DNA of 64,000 bases from Methylobacterium durans. GTDB taxonomy: Bacteria > Pseudomonadota > Alphaproteobacteria > Rhizobiales > Beijerinckiaceae. The stretch is taken from positions 1,860,001-1,924,000 of the forward strand of contig NZ_CP029550.1 in assembly GCF_003173715.1 (NCBI RefSeq), read 5' to 3'. How positions within the stretch are numbered: the first letter of the stretch is position 1; each line of letters starts with the position of its first letter. This document shows positions 19,534 to 27,852 of the stretch, piece after piece. Made by a program: the position numbers and the translations under genes. The notes beneath the pieces were generated by a model, which worked only from the letters and a program-made list of their open reading frames with translations, was not told the origin of the DNA and made no database searches.

Positions 19534-21753
19534 ATGCTGATGAACAAGGCGATTACCGGCCGCAAGTTTGCTGCGTTCTTGGAGTGCGCAACCAAGGCCT
19601 ACTTGCTGCAACAAGGCGCTAAAGGCATCACGTCCGACACTGAAGCTCTCCGGCGGTCCCTTGAATCTGAAATCAGGCTGTGTGCATTGGAACGGTTGCG
19701 AGCCGGCATTCCGCCGCACGAGGTATTCGTCGGAACACCTACGCCTGAAATTCTCCGAGCTGGTATTTACAGCTTGATCATTGGTCCAGAGATTCCCTTC
19801 ACGTGGGGTGCCGCGCATCCGGATGCGTTGGAGCGATTGCCAGGCGCGGTCGCACGAGCACGCATCATCTACCGTCCCATTCGTTTTACTCTAAACGAAA
19901 AGACGACCTACACGGACAAACTCGCGCTGGCCTTTGACACACTTGCAACCTCCGAGGTTGTCGGTCAGACACCGTCAACAGGTAAGATCATCCGTGGCTC
20001 GAACTGCGTTGAGCAGAGTGTGCATATCGCAAAGTTGCTCGTGAGGGCACGCAGCGCTCTCAAGGCAGCCGGAGCGGTTCTGTCGGCTGCAACGCCGCCT
20101 GCCCTCGAGCTCAATAGATATTGCCCGACATGCGAATTTCAGACGCGGTGCCGCGAGTTGGCGATTGCAAGCGACGATCTAAGTCTACTGCCAACCATCG
20201 GGGGCAAGACGCGCAAGAAGATGATGCAAAAGGGCATCTCTTCCGTAGCGCAGTTATCTTATACCTTCCGGCCGCCACGCCGGAGGCGAAGTGCCTCAAA
20301 TACCAATCTGAAGCACGACCCTGCCCTGAAGGCTCTGGCTGTCCGTACGGGCCGCATCCACATTGTCGGGACCCCAACCCTCTCACCTGCCGGAATTATG
20401 GTTTACATGGACGTTGAGGGTATCCCGGATCGAACTTTCTACTATTTGGTCGGCCTTCGATACTCATCCGGCAAGCAAGAGGTCCAACGGTCTTTTTGGG
20501 CAGACAACGAAGTCGGCGAGCGGGAGATGTGGAATTCATGCCTGAGCGCTCTCAAACAGATTGGGAATCCCTGCCTCATTCATTATGGCAGCTACGAGAC
20601 CCAGTTCCTCCGGCGGATGAAGGTTCGCTATTGCAGCGATTTAGAAGACAGCGATTTTGTTGAAGGCCTCCTGTCTCGCGCGGTCAACTTGGTAACTCTT
20701 ATTTATGCGCATGTCTATTTCCCTACTTACTCGAACGGGTTGAAAGAAATTGGGAAATACCTGGGCTGTAAATGGTCTGATCCAGAAGCCTCCGGAGCAA
20801 ATAGCTTAGTTTGGCGAAGCGGATGGGAGCGGACCCGCAATCCAGTGCTCAGAGAGCGTTTGCTGGCTTACAATGCAGAGGACTGCCAAGCCACCCAAAT
20901 GCTGACGGAACGGCTTTATAAATTACTTTTGGAGAAGCAATCGGCAGATTCTGAGACTGACAGTGTGAACGTGGAAGGACTTGAACGGAGCTATCCACTT
21001 CGGTTTGGTCCGTTGACGTACGCCCTTCCGGAATTCCAGCGCATCAACGAAGCCGCCTATTGGGATTACCAGCGAGACAAAGTCTACTTGCGCTCATTTA
21101 GAAGAAAAACTGCACGGGCCGGCCCCGGGCGCCGGCTTCCTTGCAATAAAGCCGATGCTCACATCAACAAGACGGTTCGCGCTCAAGAAGCCCGGCCGAC
21201 GGCCTGCCCAAAATGTGGGGCAGGGAAGTTCCACAAAAACGGTCTACGTAGCAGGGTTACTTGCGATCTGCGGTTTTCACGCTTTGGTGTCAGACTTTGG
21301 ACGGTCCAAGAAAACTTCATGCGGTATCAGTGTTGGAACTGCAAACATGGCGTGATCGAGCTGCCGCGGGAGGGAAAGTACGGCCCGAATCTGCAGGCAT
21401 ATGTAGTCTACCAGCTCATCGAGCTTCGAAACTCAATCCGAGCAGTAGCTCGAAACATGGATGCGCTGTTTGGCCTGAAGATGCCAATCAACGCGGTGAG
21501 CAACATAAAGACCAGCTGCGCGCAGCGGTACCTGCCGGTATATGAAAGCATTCTTCGCCGAATCTGCTGCGGAGGACTCGTCAATGCGGACGAGACTCAA
21601 GTCCGAATAAGCGGCAAGGTACACTACGTCTGGGTTTTTACGAATCACGCTGAAGTTGCGTATGTCCCTGCCCCATCACGTGAGGCCGGCGTCGTCCGGG
21701 ATTTCCTGCGCGATTTCAAAGGTAACCGTTCGGCTGGCACCACGCCGGTGTGA
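19534..21753 (+). pseudogene. Fusion of RecB/Cas4-like nuclease, DnaQ-like exonuclease and IS66-like transposase, 3' truncated
   Basis: The first part (about residues 1-240) resembles the TM0106-type RecB/Cas4 nucleases: an early ECATKAYLL and a distal CPTCEFQTRC supply the usual Cys cluster, followed by a helix-hairpin-helix (LSLLPTIGGKTRKKM). Residues about 275-470 form an RNase H-like DEDD exonuclease, with YMDVEGIPDR, HYGSYETQFL, GLKEIGKYLG and YNAEDCQAT. The C-terminal part has a zinc ribbon (CPKCGAGKFHKN and CWNCKHG) and a transposase core with NADETQVRISGKVHYVWVF, as in IS66-type DDE enzymes. Homology stops at about 21722 (FLRDFKG), where foreign DNA begins, so the last catalytic residues are lost. 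The start is the ATG after GGAGACGCCTATC. Confidence 0.7.
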
Positions 21754-21814
21754 GCGCGGCGTGCTAATCTGCTCTGATGGCGGTCGACGAGCAGCTGTCC
21801 GCCGTCAGCGCTCC
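21723..21814. other. Orphan fragment between the truncated fusion gene and IS3
   Basis: About 92 bp that belong neither to the fusion gene nor, as judged from the inverted repeats, to the IS3 element. It is GC-rich like the insertion sequences and may be the end of another, deleted, mobile element. No gene is present. Confidence 0.4.
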
Positions 21815-21879
21815 TGAGACACATCGAGGCCCTTCACGAACGGAGGATGGCTGGTTCATCGTAGTCCTGAGGCACGACG

Positions 21880-22254
21880 ATGAAGCAGACATCCGGACTG
21901 GCACGCAAGCCGGCAGACGCGGTGATCAAAGACATCCGCCGGGCCACCCGCCGGCAGTTCTCGGCCGAGGAGAAGATCCGCATCGTGCTGGAGGGCCTGC
22001 GCGGCGAGGACAGTATCGCCGAGCTGTGTCGGCGCGAGGGCATCGCCAGCTCGATGTACTACGGCTGGTCCAAGGAGTTCCTGGAAGCCGGTAAGAAGCG
22101 GCTGGCGGGCGACACGGCGCGGGCGGCGACAGCAGACGAAGTCAAGGAGCTGCGCCGCGAGGCGGGCGCGCTGAAGGAGGTTGTGGCCGATCTCCTCCTG
22201 GAGAACCGCCTGCTCAAAAAAAGCATGAGCGGGGCTGGGGACGACGAGGCATGA
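21880..22254 (+). CDS. IS3-family transposase OrfA
   Basis: A 124-residue DNA-binding component of the IS3 transposase. It has the IS3/IS911-type helix-turn-helix (FSAEEKIRIVLEGLRGEDSI then AELCRREGIASSMYYGWSKE) and a C-terminal leucine-zipper-like coiled coil (KELRREAGALKEVVADLLLE) for assembly. The last codons overlap orfB by an ATGA, so OrfB is probably made by translational coupling rather than by ribosomal slippage in this copy. Confidence 0.93.
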   Translation: MKQTSGLARKPADAVIKDIRRATRRQFSAEEKIRIVLEGLRGEDSIAELCRREGIASSMYYGWSKEFLEAGKKRLAGDTARAATADEVKELRREAGALKEVVADLLLENRLLKKSMSGAGDDEA

Positions 22255-23231
22255 GGTACCCAGCCCCTGAGAAGCTGGAGATCATCCGGCTGGTTGAGCA
22301 ATCCCACCTGCCGGTGCGCCGCACCCTGGAGAAGCTCGGCATCACCCGATCGACGTTCTACCGCTGGTACGACGCCTACCTGAGAGGCGGTCCCGAGGCA
22401 TTGGCTGACCGACCATCCCGGCCCAGCCGGGTCTGGAACCGTCTACCGACAGAGATCCGCGAGCAGATCGTCGCCCTCGCGCTGGAGGAGCCGGAACTCA
22501 GCCCACGCGAACTGGCGGTGCGCTTCACCGACGAGCGGCGCTACTTCGTCTCGGAAGCCAGCGTCTACCGCCTGCTCAAGGCCCAGGACCTGATCACCAG
22601 CCCCGCTTACATCGTCGTCAAGGCCGCCGACGCGTTCCGCGACAAGACCACGGCGCCCAACCAGCTCTGGCAGACCGACTTCACCTACCTGAAGGTTGTC
22701 GGCTGGGGCTGGTACTACCTGTCGACGGTGCTGGACGACTTCTCGCGCTTCATCGTGGCCTGGAAGCTCTGCGCCACGATGCAGGCCAGCGACGTCACCG
22801 CCACGCTCGATCTGGCGCTGACCGCGGCCGGGCTCGATCAGGTGCCGGTGGCGCATCGCCCGCGGCTGCTGACCGACAACGGATCGAGCTACGTCGCGGG
22901 TGACTTGGCGACATGGCTTGGCAGCCGAGGCATGACCCACATCCGCGGTGCGCCGCGCCATCCCCAGACGCAGGGCAAGATCGAGCGCTGGCACCAGACG
23001 CTCAAGAACCGCATCCTGCTCGAACACGCCTACCTGCCGGGCGAGTTGGAGGCCCGGGTTGCCGCCTTCGTGGAGCACTACAACCACGTCCGAGCTCACG
23101 AGAGCCTGGGCAATCTCACCCCCGCTGACGTCTATCTCGGCCGCGGCGAGGGCATCCTGCGCGAGCGGGCGCAGATCAAGCGTCAGACCCTCATCGACCG
23201 CCGCTTGCGCCACCACGCGCGGGCTGCCTAA
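22251..23231 (+). CDS. IS3-family transposase OrfB (DDE integrase)
   Basis: A 326-residue catalytic component. An N-terminal helix-turn-helix (LEKLGITRSTFYRWYDAYL) precedes the integrase core, whose catalytic residues are Asp in WQTDFTYLKV, Asp in LLTDNGSSYVA and Glu in QGKIERWHQTLKNR. The C-terminal HYNHVRAHESLGNLTPADVY is the usual IS3 end motif. All catalytic residues are present and the frame is complete, so the element could be active if its ends are. Confidence 0.95.
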   Translation: MRYPAPEKLEIIRLVEQSHLPVRRTLEKLGITRSTFYRWYDAYLRGGPEALADRPSRPSRVWNRLPTEIREQIVALALEEPELSPRELAVRFTDERRYFVSEASVYRLLKAQDLITSPAYIVVKAADAFRDKTTAPNQLWQTDFTYLKVVGWGWYYLSTVLDDFSRFIVAWKLCATMQASDVTATLDLALTAAGLDQVPVAHRPRLLTDNGSSYVAGDLATWLGSRGMTHIRGAPRHPQTQGKIERWHQTLKNRILLEHAYLPGELEARVAAFVEHYNHVRAHESLGNLTPADVYLGRGEGILRERAQIKRQTLIDRRLRHHARAA

Positions 23232-23432
23232 CCTCTCAACCCAGGTGGACCAGAGCCTCCGTTCCTGAGCGTCCCAGATCGTCTCAAATCATCTGACGAC
23301 GGACAATCAGCACCCACTCCGAGGGACGCTGCACGCGTCCAGCTCCCTTCTTCTCCGAGGCTGCTGGTTCAGCATAGGCCCGGAGGGCAATGGGCAGGTG
23401 ATCCACTGGGGTGGTCGAGAGATCAGCGTCGA

Positions 23433-23807
23433 TCATGACCGCACCTCACTCGCAGGAGCAGCATGGGTGCGCGCCCGCTCGATCAGAGTTTCTCCGAATG
23501 TGGCCAGACGCTCGACGATCAGGCGCAACAAGTCGGCAAGGCCCAGGAGGAAGCGGCCGACGCTCTCGAGAAGCTCGTCACCGCCAAGACGCGGAGGCGG
23601 GTGATCCTTCTGCTCGTCCGTCACGATGCGATGGTGATTCGCGCAAAGCACGACCGTGAGCGGATCGTGCTGCCTCCCTGCCACATGGTGAGCCTCCAAG
23701 CACCGCACATCGTCGTTGCCACATACGGCACAGCGTGGCGTGGACGTGCCAAAGCGTTCCAAGCGTCGTTGCTTACGGCGCTCGCGCGCGAGTTCGTCCG
23801 TCCGCAT
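23433..23807 (-). CDS. Small HNH-nuclease-like protein
   Basis: A 124-residue protein. A basic N-terminus (RERRKQRRLERFGTS) is followed by CAVCGNDDVRCLEAHHVAGR and VVLCANHHRIVTDE, the Cys-Cys/His-His/Asn-His pattern of a zinc-supported HNH nuclease. The C-terminal half is a long amphipathic helix (VGRFLLGLADLLRLIVERLA). The start has an AGGAG ribosome site 9 bases upstream. With the IS630 element removed, it follows the 185-residue gene by only 19 bp, so the two formed an operon. The IS now separates them, and expression may have changed. Confidence 0.7.
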   Translation of the reverse strand: MRTDELARERRKQRRLERFGTSTPRCAVCGNDDVRCLEAHHVAGRQHDPLTVVLCANHHRIVTDEQKDHPPPRLGGDELLESVGRFLLGLADLLRLIVERLATFGETLIERARTHAAPASEVRS

Positions 23808-23826
23808 GATGACGGCTCCTTTTATA

Positions 23827-24982
23827 CCGGTCGACGGTGATAGCGACTCACGAGGTTTCGTATCGGCGGCGGATCTGGTTCGATGAGGCAAACCGGGAGG
23901 GTTTGCCATGTCCGCTGCGGTTGCTCTGCGTGAGGATTTCAACGCCGACGATCTTCGACGTCTGGCCAAGGCCAGCCGAGACGCGGGCCAGAGCCGCCGG
24001 CTGCTGGCGCTGGCCGAGATCTACGAGGGCGGCAGCCGCACGGATGCGGCTCGGATCGGGGTGGTAGGGTTGCAGACGGTGCGCGATTGGGTGCTCGCCT
24101 TCAACGCAGCTGGCCCGGCCGGGCTGATCAACCGCAAGGCCCCGGGCAACCCAGCCAAGTTGAGCGATGCGCAGCGTCAAGCGCTGGCGCAGATCGTCGA
24201 GAGCGGGCCGGACCCGGATCGACACGGCGTGGTGCGCTGGCGGCTGAAGGATCTCGCCGCCTGGATCTACGCCAGCTTCGGCGTGAGCCTGGACGAGAGC
24301 ACGGTGGGCCGCACGGTGAAACAACTCGGCTTCCGCAAGCTGTCGGCACGCCCGCGCCATCATGAGCAGGACCCGGCCGCACTGGCAGCCTTCAAAAAAA
24401 CTTGCCAGCCGAGGTGAGGGCGATCCGAGCCCGGCTGCCGGCTGGCGCGGCCATCGAGGTGTGGTGGTCAGACGAGGCTCGGGTCGGCCAGAAGAACACG
24501 CTGCCCCGCCGCTGGGCGCGCCGCGGCAGCCGGCCCTCGGCGCCCAAGGACCAACGCACGGCCCACGCCTACATCTTCGGAGCGATCTGTCCCGAGAAGG
24601 GCAAGGGTGCCGGCCTCATCATGCCGAGATGCGATACCGCGGCGATGAACGAGCACCTCAGGGAGATCAGCTGCAGCGTCGAGGAAGGCGCCCACGCCGT
24701 GCTGATCCTCGATGGGGCGGGCTGGCACGTCGCCCACGACCTCGTCGTGCCCGCCAACATCACCCTGCTGCCGCTGCCAGCCTGCGCCCCGGAACTCAAC
24801 CCGGTCGAGAATGTCTGGCAGTTCCTGCGCGACAACTGGCTCGGCGACCGCGTCTTCTCGTCCTACGAGGACATTGTCGAGCAGTGCTGTCAGGTCTGGA
24901 ACCGGTTCATCGACCAGCCTTGGAAGATCATGTCCATCGGCCTGCGTGACTGGGCCTATCAGTTATGATCACCACCGATTGG
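23827..24982 (+). mobile_element. IS630-family insertion sequence
   Basis: Imperfect inverted repeats, CCGGTCGACGGTGATAGCG at the left and the complement of CATAACTG-side CCAATCGGTGGTGATCATA at the right, bound a transposase gene. TA dinucleotides lie directly outside both ends (23825-23826 and 24983-24984), matching the TA target duplication of this family. The insertion fell between the stop codon of one minus-strand gene and the ribosome site of the next. Confidence 0.85.
23908..24968 (+). CDS. IS630-family transposase, two frames joined by -1 frameshift
   Basis: The first frame ends at 24417 and the second runs to 24968. Joining them by a -1 shift at the A7 run 24394-24400 gives the continuous family sequence AAFKKNLPAEVRAIRARLPA. 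Such A-rich slippery sites are used for programmed frameshifting in several IS630 elements. The first part has helix-turn-helix segments (YEGGSRTDAARIGVVGLQTV). The second part holds the catalytic triad: Asp in WWSDEARVG, Asp in LILDGAGWH and Glu in ELNPVENVWQFL. The gene looks intact apart from the shift. It runs antisense to the interrupted operon. Confidence 0.88.
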
Positions 24983-24984
24983 TA

Positions 24985-25542
24985 TTAGATGATGGTGGTG
25001 AGGCGGTAGACCTGCTCGAACGTGCCCGTCCTGGTCAGGCTCAGTTCGTAGAGGACGTGTGGATCTGTCTCGAAGGGGTACTGTTTGCCGCTGAGATCGG
25101 CGACAGACACGCCGACGAACGGCGCAAGCGGTGCTATGTCGTTGGTATTGAGGAGCTCAGCGACAGCATTGAGGTACGTGCCGATCAGGGAGGCAGCCTC
25201 AAAGCCGACCTTGATGGTGCGTTCTCGACCGCGCGAGATGATACTTATCTCTCGGACCAGCCGGCTGACGCGTCGTCCCTCGCGCTGAGCAATGCGCTGC
25301 TCGTACAGCTCGCGACGAAGGCGCTCCGCCGATACGCCAGCGCCCTTGGCGGCACCGGTAATACTACCGTGCTTGAGGAAGCTCCTTACCCCTTTGCGCA
25401 GGCGCGCTGTGTCCCGCGCCGACACTTGCTTTATCGACGATTCACCGGATCTGGCGTGGCCGCGTGCTTGTGACCGACTGAGCCCTGCAGAGGTGCCGCG
25501 AGCGATCCGGCGGCGATACTCGGCCTTGTAATCTCGTGCCAT
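24985..25542 (-). CDS. Hypothetical 185-residue protein, first gene of the IS630-split operon
   Basis: The N-terminus, MARDYKAEYRRRIARGTSAG then LSRSQARGH, is a motif I associate with small proteins of phages and mobile elements, probably nucleic-acid binding. A basic middle region (SGESSIKQVSARDTARLRKG) leads to a possible helix-turn-helix (HGSITGAAKGAGVSAERLRR). The C-terminal half is mixed and ends LSLTRTGTFEQVYRLTTII. The function is unknown. A GGAG ribosome site precedes the ATG. Its stop codon lies only two bases from the IS630 end, but nothing of the protein is lost. The HNH gene followed 19 bp downstream before the insertion. Confidence 0.6.
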   Translation of the reverse strand: MARDYKAEYRRRIARGTSAGLSRSQARGHARSGESSIKQVSARDTARLRKGVRSFLKHGSITGAAKGAGVSAERLRRELYEQRIAQREGRRVSRLVREISIISRGRERTIKVGFEAASLIGTYLNAVAELLNTNDIAPLAPFVGVSVADLSGKQYPFETDPHVLYELSLTRTGTFEQVYRLTTII

Positions 25543-25659
25543 TGCCTACTCCACACCAGTGAGCACCGCTGGCAGGAGCTGAGGAGACGGCGAAAAACGA
25601 TGCAACGCCAGAACAATAATGTCTTTATGGACTTAGCGAATTTTTAGACTTTTTTAGAC

Positions 25660-26262
25660 CTAGCTCTTGGAGGCCCAGAAGCCCTCAGCTCGTAGAGCTT
25701 CGATGATGGTCTGTCTCGCTGGTTGCCTCTCAGATCGAAACTGATTTGGGGCTTGCTTTCGGGCCTTCTCTCCGACTTGCGCGATACGCTCTTTCGCCAG
25801 CAAGCTGCCAAAATGCGGATCGCTGGCCAATTCTCGCACTATTTCGCGGAGGAGCGGTTGCACAGAAGGCCGTCCTGACTTCGACTTGACGGGACTGCTG
25901 ATTGGAGGTGCAGCATCCTCTTGCAGGTCTAGTAGCGCTGATATCCGTACAGAAGCGAACTCCATGCCATGATTGCGGACAGTCGACGCTTCCCAGTCAA
26001 TCTGCTCGAAATGATCGAATATAGTAAAAGGTAACAGGGATGGCCGAGTATCGATTGTAAAAGGCATTCGTACACCGATTGCAACAAATTCACCTCTCTG
26101 CAGTGCATATTGAAGATCATTCCTCATCATTGAGGTCAGCCATTCTGTTTGCGCGGGCTTCTGCCCGGCATCGCGGTATTGCTCTTTCAACTCCTCGTCG
26201 CCGAGATGGAACCATGCCCAACTGAGGGGGTGACCGTTTCGCCACAGTTCGTCATAGCTCAT
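25660..26262 (-). CDS. Hypothetical protein divergent from cas1
   Basis: A 200-residue protein that I do not recognise. The N-terminal half (MSYDELWRNGHPLSWAWFHL then GDEELKEQYRDAG, and FVAIGVRMPFTIDTRPSLLP) looks globular, and ALQRGEFVAIGV suggests a beta-rich core. The C-terminal quarter is basic and helical (LLREIVRELASDPHFGSLLA, KARKQAPNQFRSERQ and TIIEALRAEGFW), perhaps a DNA-binding tail. An upstream ATG at 26295 would add 11 residues. It lies 117 bp upstream of the 185-residue gene on the same strand and is divergent from cas1 across a short gap, which makes a shared function possible. Confidence 0.6.
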   Translation of the reverse strand: MSYDELWRNGHPLSWAWFHLGDEELKEQYRDAGQKPAQTEWLTSMMRNDLQYALQRGEFVAIGVRMPFTIDTRPSLLPFTIFDHFEQIDWEASTVRNHGMEFASVRISALLDLQEDAAPPISSPVKSKSGRPSVQPLLREIVRELASDPHFGSLLAKERIAQVGEKARKQAPNQFRSERQPARQTIIEALRAEGFWASKS

Positions 26263-26423
26263 GCAAGTCGAGCGCTGCTGAGGGACCATTCGCAATCAGT
26301 TCTATTGCGAACGGCCAAGAATCCGTATGCGCAGTGATGGCTGAACTGATACGGGGCCGCCGATGCTCATTGCGCTGATGAGCTGGGATGGCGTGACCAT
26401 CTGCGGTGCGTCCGTCATTGCTC

Positions 26424-26567
26424 ATGAACACCTCCGTCTCCGAATGGCATTGCACCTTCTGCGGCCACGATTCAGAATCCGTCCTAATGAATGGTTCGCA
26501 GGGATCGCAGTCAAATGTCTTCAATCAAGGCTGTCGACTGGCAACAACGGAGCTCGTTTTGGCTTGA
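26424..26567 (+). CDS. Possible 47-residue Cys-motif peptide overlapping the cas1 start
   Basis: An ATG-started frame of 47 codons with CTFCGHDSES near the N-terminus, a half zinc-finger pattern, and a single further Cys near residue 37. Its end overlaps the first 53 bases of cas1 in another frame, as coupled small genes often do. The ribosome site is weak, and two Cys plus a nearby His would bind metal only as a dimer or together with the later Cys. It could be spurious. Confidence 0.35.
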   Translation: MNTSVSEWHCTFCGHDSESVLMNGSQGSQSNVFNQGCRLATTELVLA

Positions 26568-27582
26568 GAAAACACCATCACCGGTCACACCCAAACGCCG
26601 CGAGCGTTCCACGGACACACTCATTCTATGCGGGCACGGCATATCGCTGCGTGTCGAGAACGGCAGCCTCGCAATCAAGAACGGCTTCACGCACTACCCG
26701 CAGGAGCAGGAGACGTTTCGCTATTTCCGAGGCGATCTCACCCGTCCGGTACGCATCATCGTGCTCGATGGCAGCGGGCACCTGACCTTCGACGTCCTCG
26801 ATTGGCTTGCTGACCAGGACGTGCCTCTGCTGCGAATCAGTTGGACCGGCGATGTGGTTACCGTGGCAGGTGGCAGCGGCTACAGCGCGGATCGAGAGAA
26901 GGTGGCGTGGCAGCGTGCCACGCGCGACGATGAATGCGCACGCGTTGCATTTGCGACGGCGCTGATTCGCGAGAAGGTCGAGAACTGCCAGCAAGCGCTG
27001 CAGGCTGTGATCCCCGCATCAGAGGCGCGCGACGCTGCAATTGATACGTTGGCACGCGTGTCAGCCACACTGACCGGCAATGTTGTGACTACTGTGGCAA
27101 AGCTTCGCGGCATGGAGGGTGTGGCAGCTGCCGCGTACTTCGGCGCGTGGCAGGGCGTGCCGCTGCAATGGAAGACGTGCAAACGGCGCCCTTTTCCCGA
27201 CACATGGCTGACGCTGGGTTCGCGCTCGTCGCAGCGGCAGAGCAAGCTGGCGAAGAACCGGCACGCGACGCATCCGATCAACGCCATGCTGAACTATGGG
27301 TACGCCGTGGCTATCGGGCAGGTGAAGCTCACGGCACTGGCTGATGGCTACGATCCGACGTTTGGCATCATGCACCACGAGTACCGAGACGGACCGGCCT
27401 TTGCGCTGGATCTGGTCGAGCCGATTCGGCCGCTGGTAGATCGCGCAATCATCAGTTTTGCTCTTGCGAACGAGCTTCACCCAGCCGACTTTGCAATTAA
27501 ACCAAATGGTTGTTGCCGCCTCAATCCACAACTTGCACGGAGCGTCCTGCAGGCCGTTGGGCAGAGCGCAGCACTTAATTGA
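26515..27582 (+). CDS. cas1: Stand-alone Cas1-like integrase
   Basis: A 355-residue Cas1 homologue. The N-terminal beta domain is visible (TLILCGHGISLRVENGSLAI, then YFRGDLTRPVRIIVLDGSG). The catalytic helical domain keeps the metal ligands: Glu in LRGMEGVAAAAYFGAW (about residue 201), His in FGIMHHEYRDG (287/288), and Asp/Glu in FALDLVEPIRPLVDR (299 and 302). HPINAMLNYGYAVAIGQVK is the typical Cas1 helix. In CRISPR systems Cas1 with Cas2 inserts new spacers. Here there is no cas2, no effector and no repeat array anywhere in the window, so this is a solo Cas1; its substrate is unknown. The ATG giving MSSIKAVDW was chosen; one eight codons upstream is possible. Confidence 0.88.
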   Translation: MSSIKAVDWQQRSSFWLEKTPSPVTPKRRERSTDTLILCGHGISLRVENGSLAIKNGFTHYPQEQETFRYFRGDLTRPVRIIVLDGSGHLTFDVLDWLADQDVPLLRISWTGDVVTVAGGSGYSADREKVAWQRATRDDECARVAFATALIREKVENCQQALQAVIPASEARDAAIDTLARVSATLTGNVVTTVAKLRGMEGVAAAAYFGAWQGVPLQWKTCKRRPFPDTWLTLGSRSSQRQSKLAKNRHATHPINAMLNYGYAVAIGQVKLTALADGYDPTFGIMHHEYRDGPAFALDLVEPIRPLVDRAIISFALANELHPADFAIKPNGCCRLNPQLARSVLQAVGQSAALN

Positions 27583-27852
27583 CTAGAGTTGCACCAAGAG
27601 CAATGTGCGCATCCCCGCTGCCCATGGATGCGTGTCGCCGATTTACAGCTAGTTTTTGCTTTCCAGTGTGCAACAGCACCATTAGCCGAGCGGTTTGGCG
27701 CTTCCGACTACCAGCACAAAAAATCCATTCTCTCAAATAGCTTGTATCGAGTTTGTACGCTGGTGCGCAAACGCATCACTTATTAGAATCGGTCTTGACT
27801 ACGGTGGAAGGAAGCGAGCCATAATCTACAGCGATTTAAGCTGGAGGCAACT
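27583..27852. other. Region after cas1, no repeat array seen
   Basis: A gap of 270 bp between cas1 and the LuxR-type gene. I looked for direct repeats with regular spacers and found none. It presumably holds the promoter of the LuxR-type gene. Confidence 0.5.

Larger units (their letters stand above)
21815..23286 (+). mobile_element. IS3-family insertion sequence
   Basis: The left end TGAGACACATCGAGGCC and the reverse complement of the right end, TGAGACGATCTGGGACG, match imperfectly over about 31 bp and share an exact inner GAACGGAGG. The ends are TG...CA as usual for IS3 elements. Inside are orfA and orfB. I see no matching direct repeat outside the ends (CTCC at left, AATC at right), so flanking DNA may have been rearranged after insertion. 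The ends are derived by eye. Confidence 0.72.
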
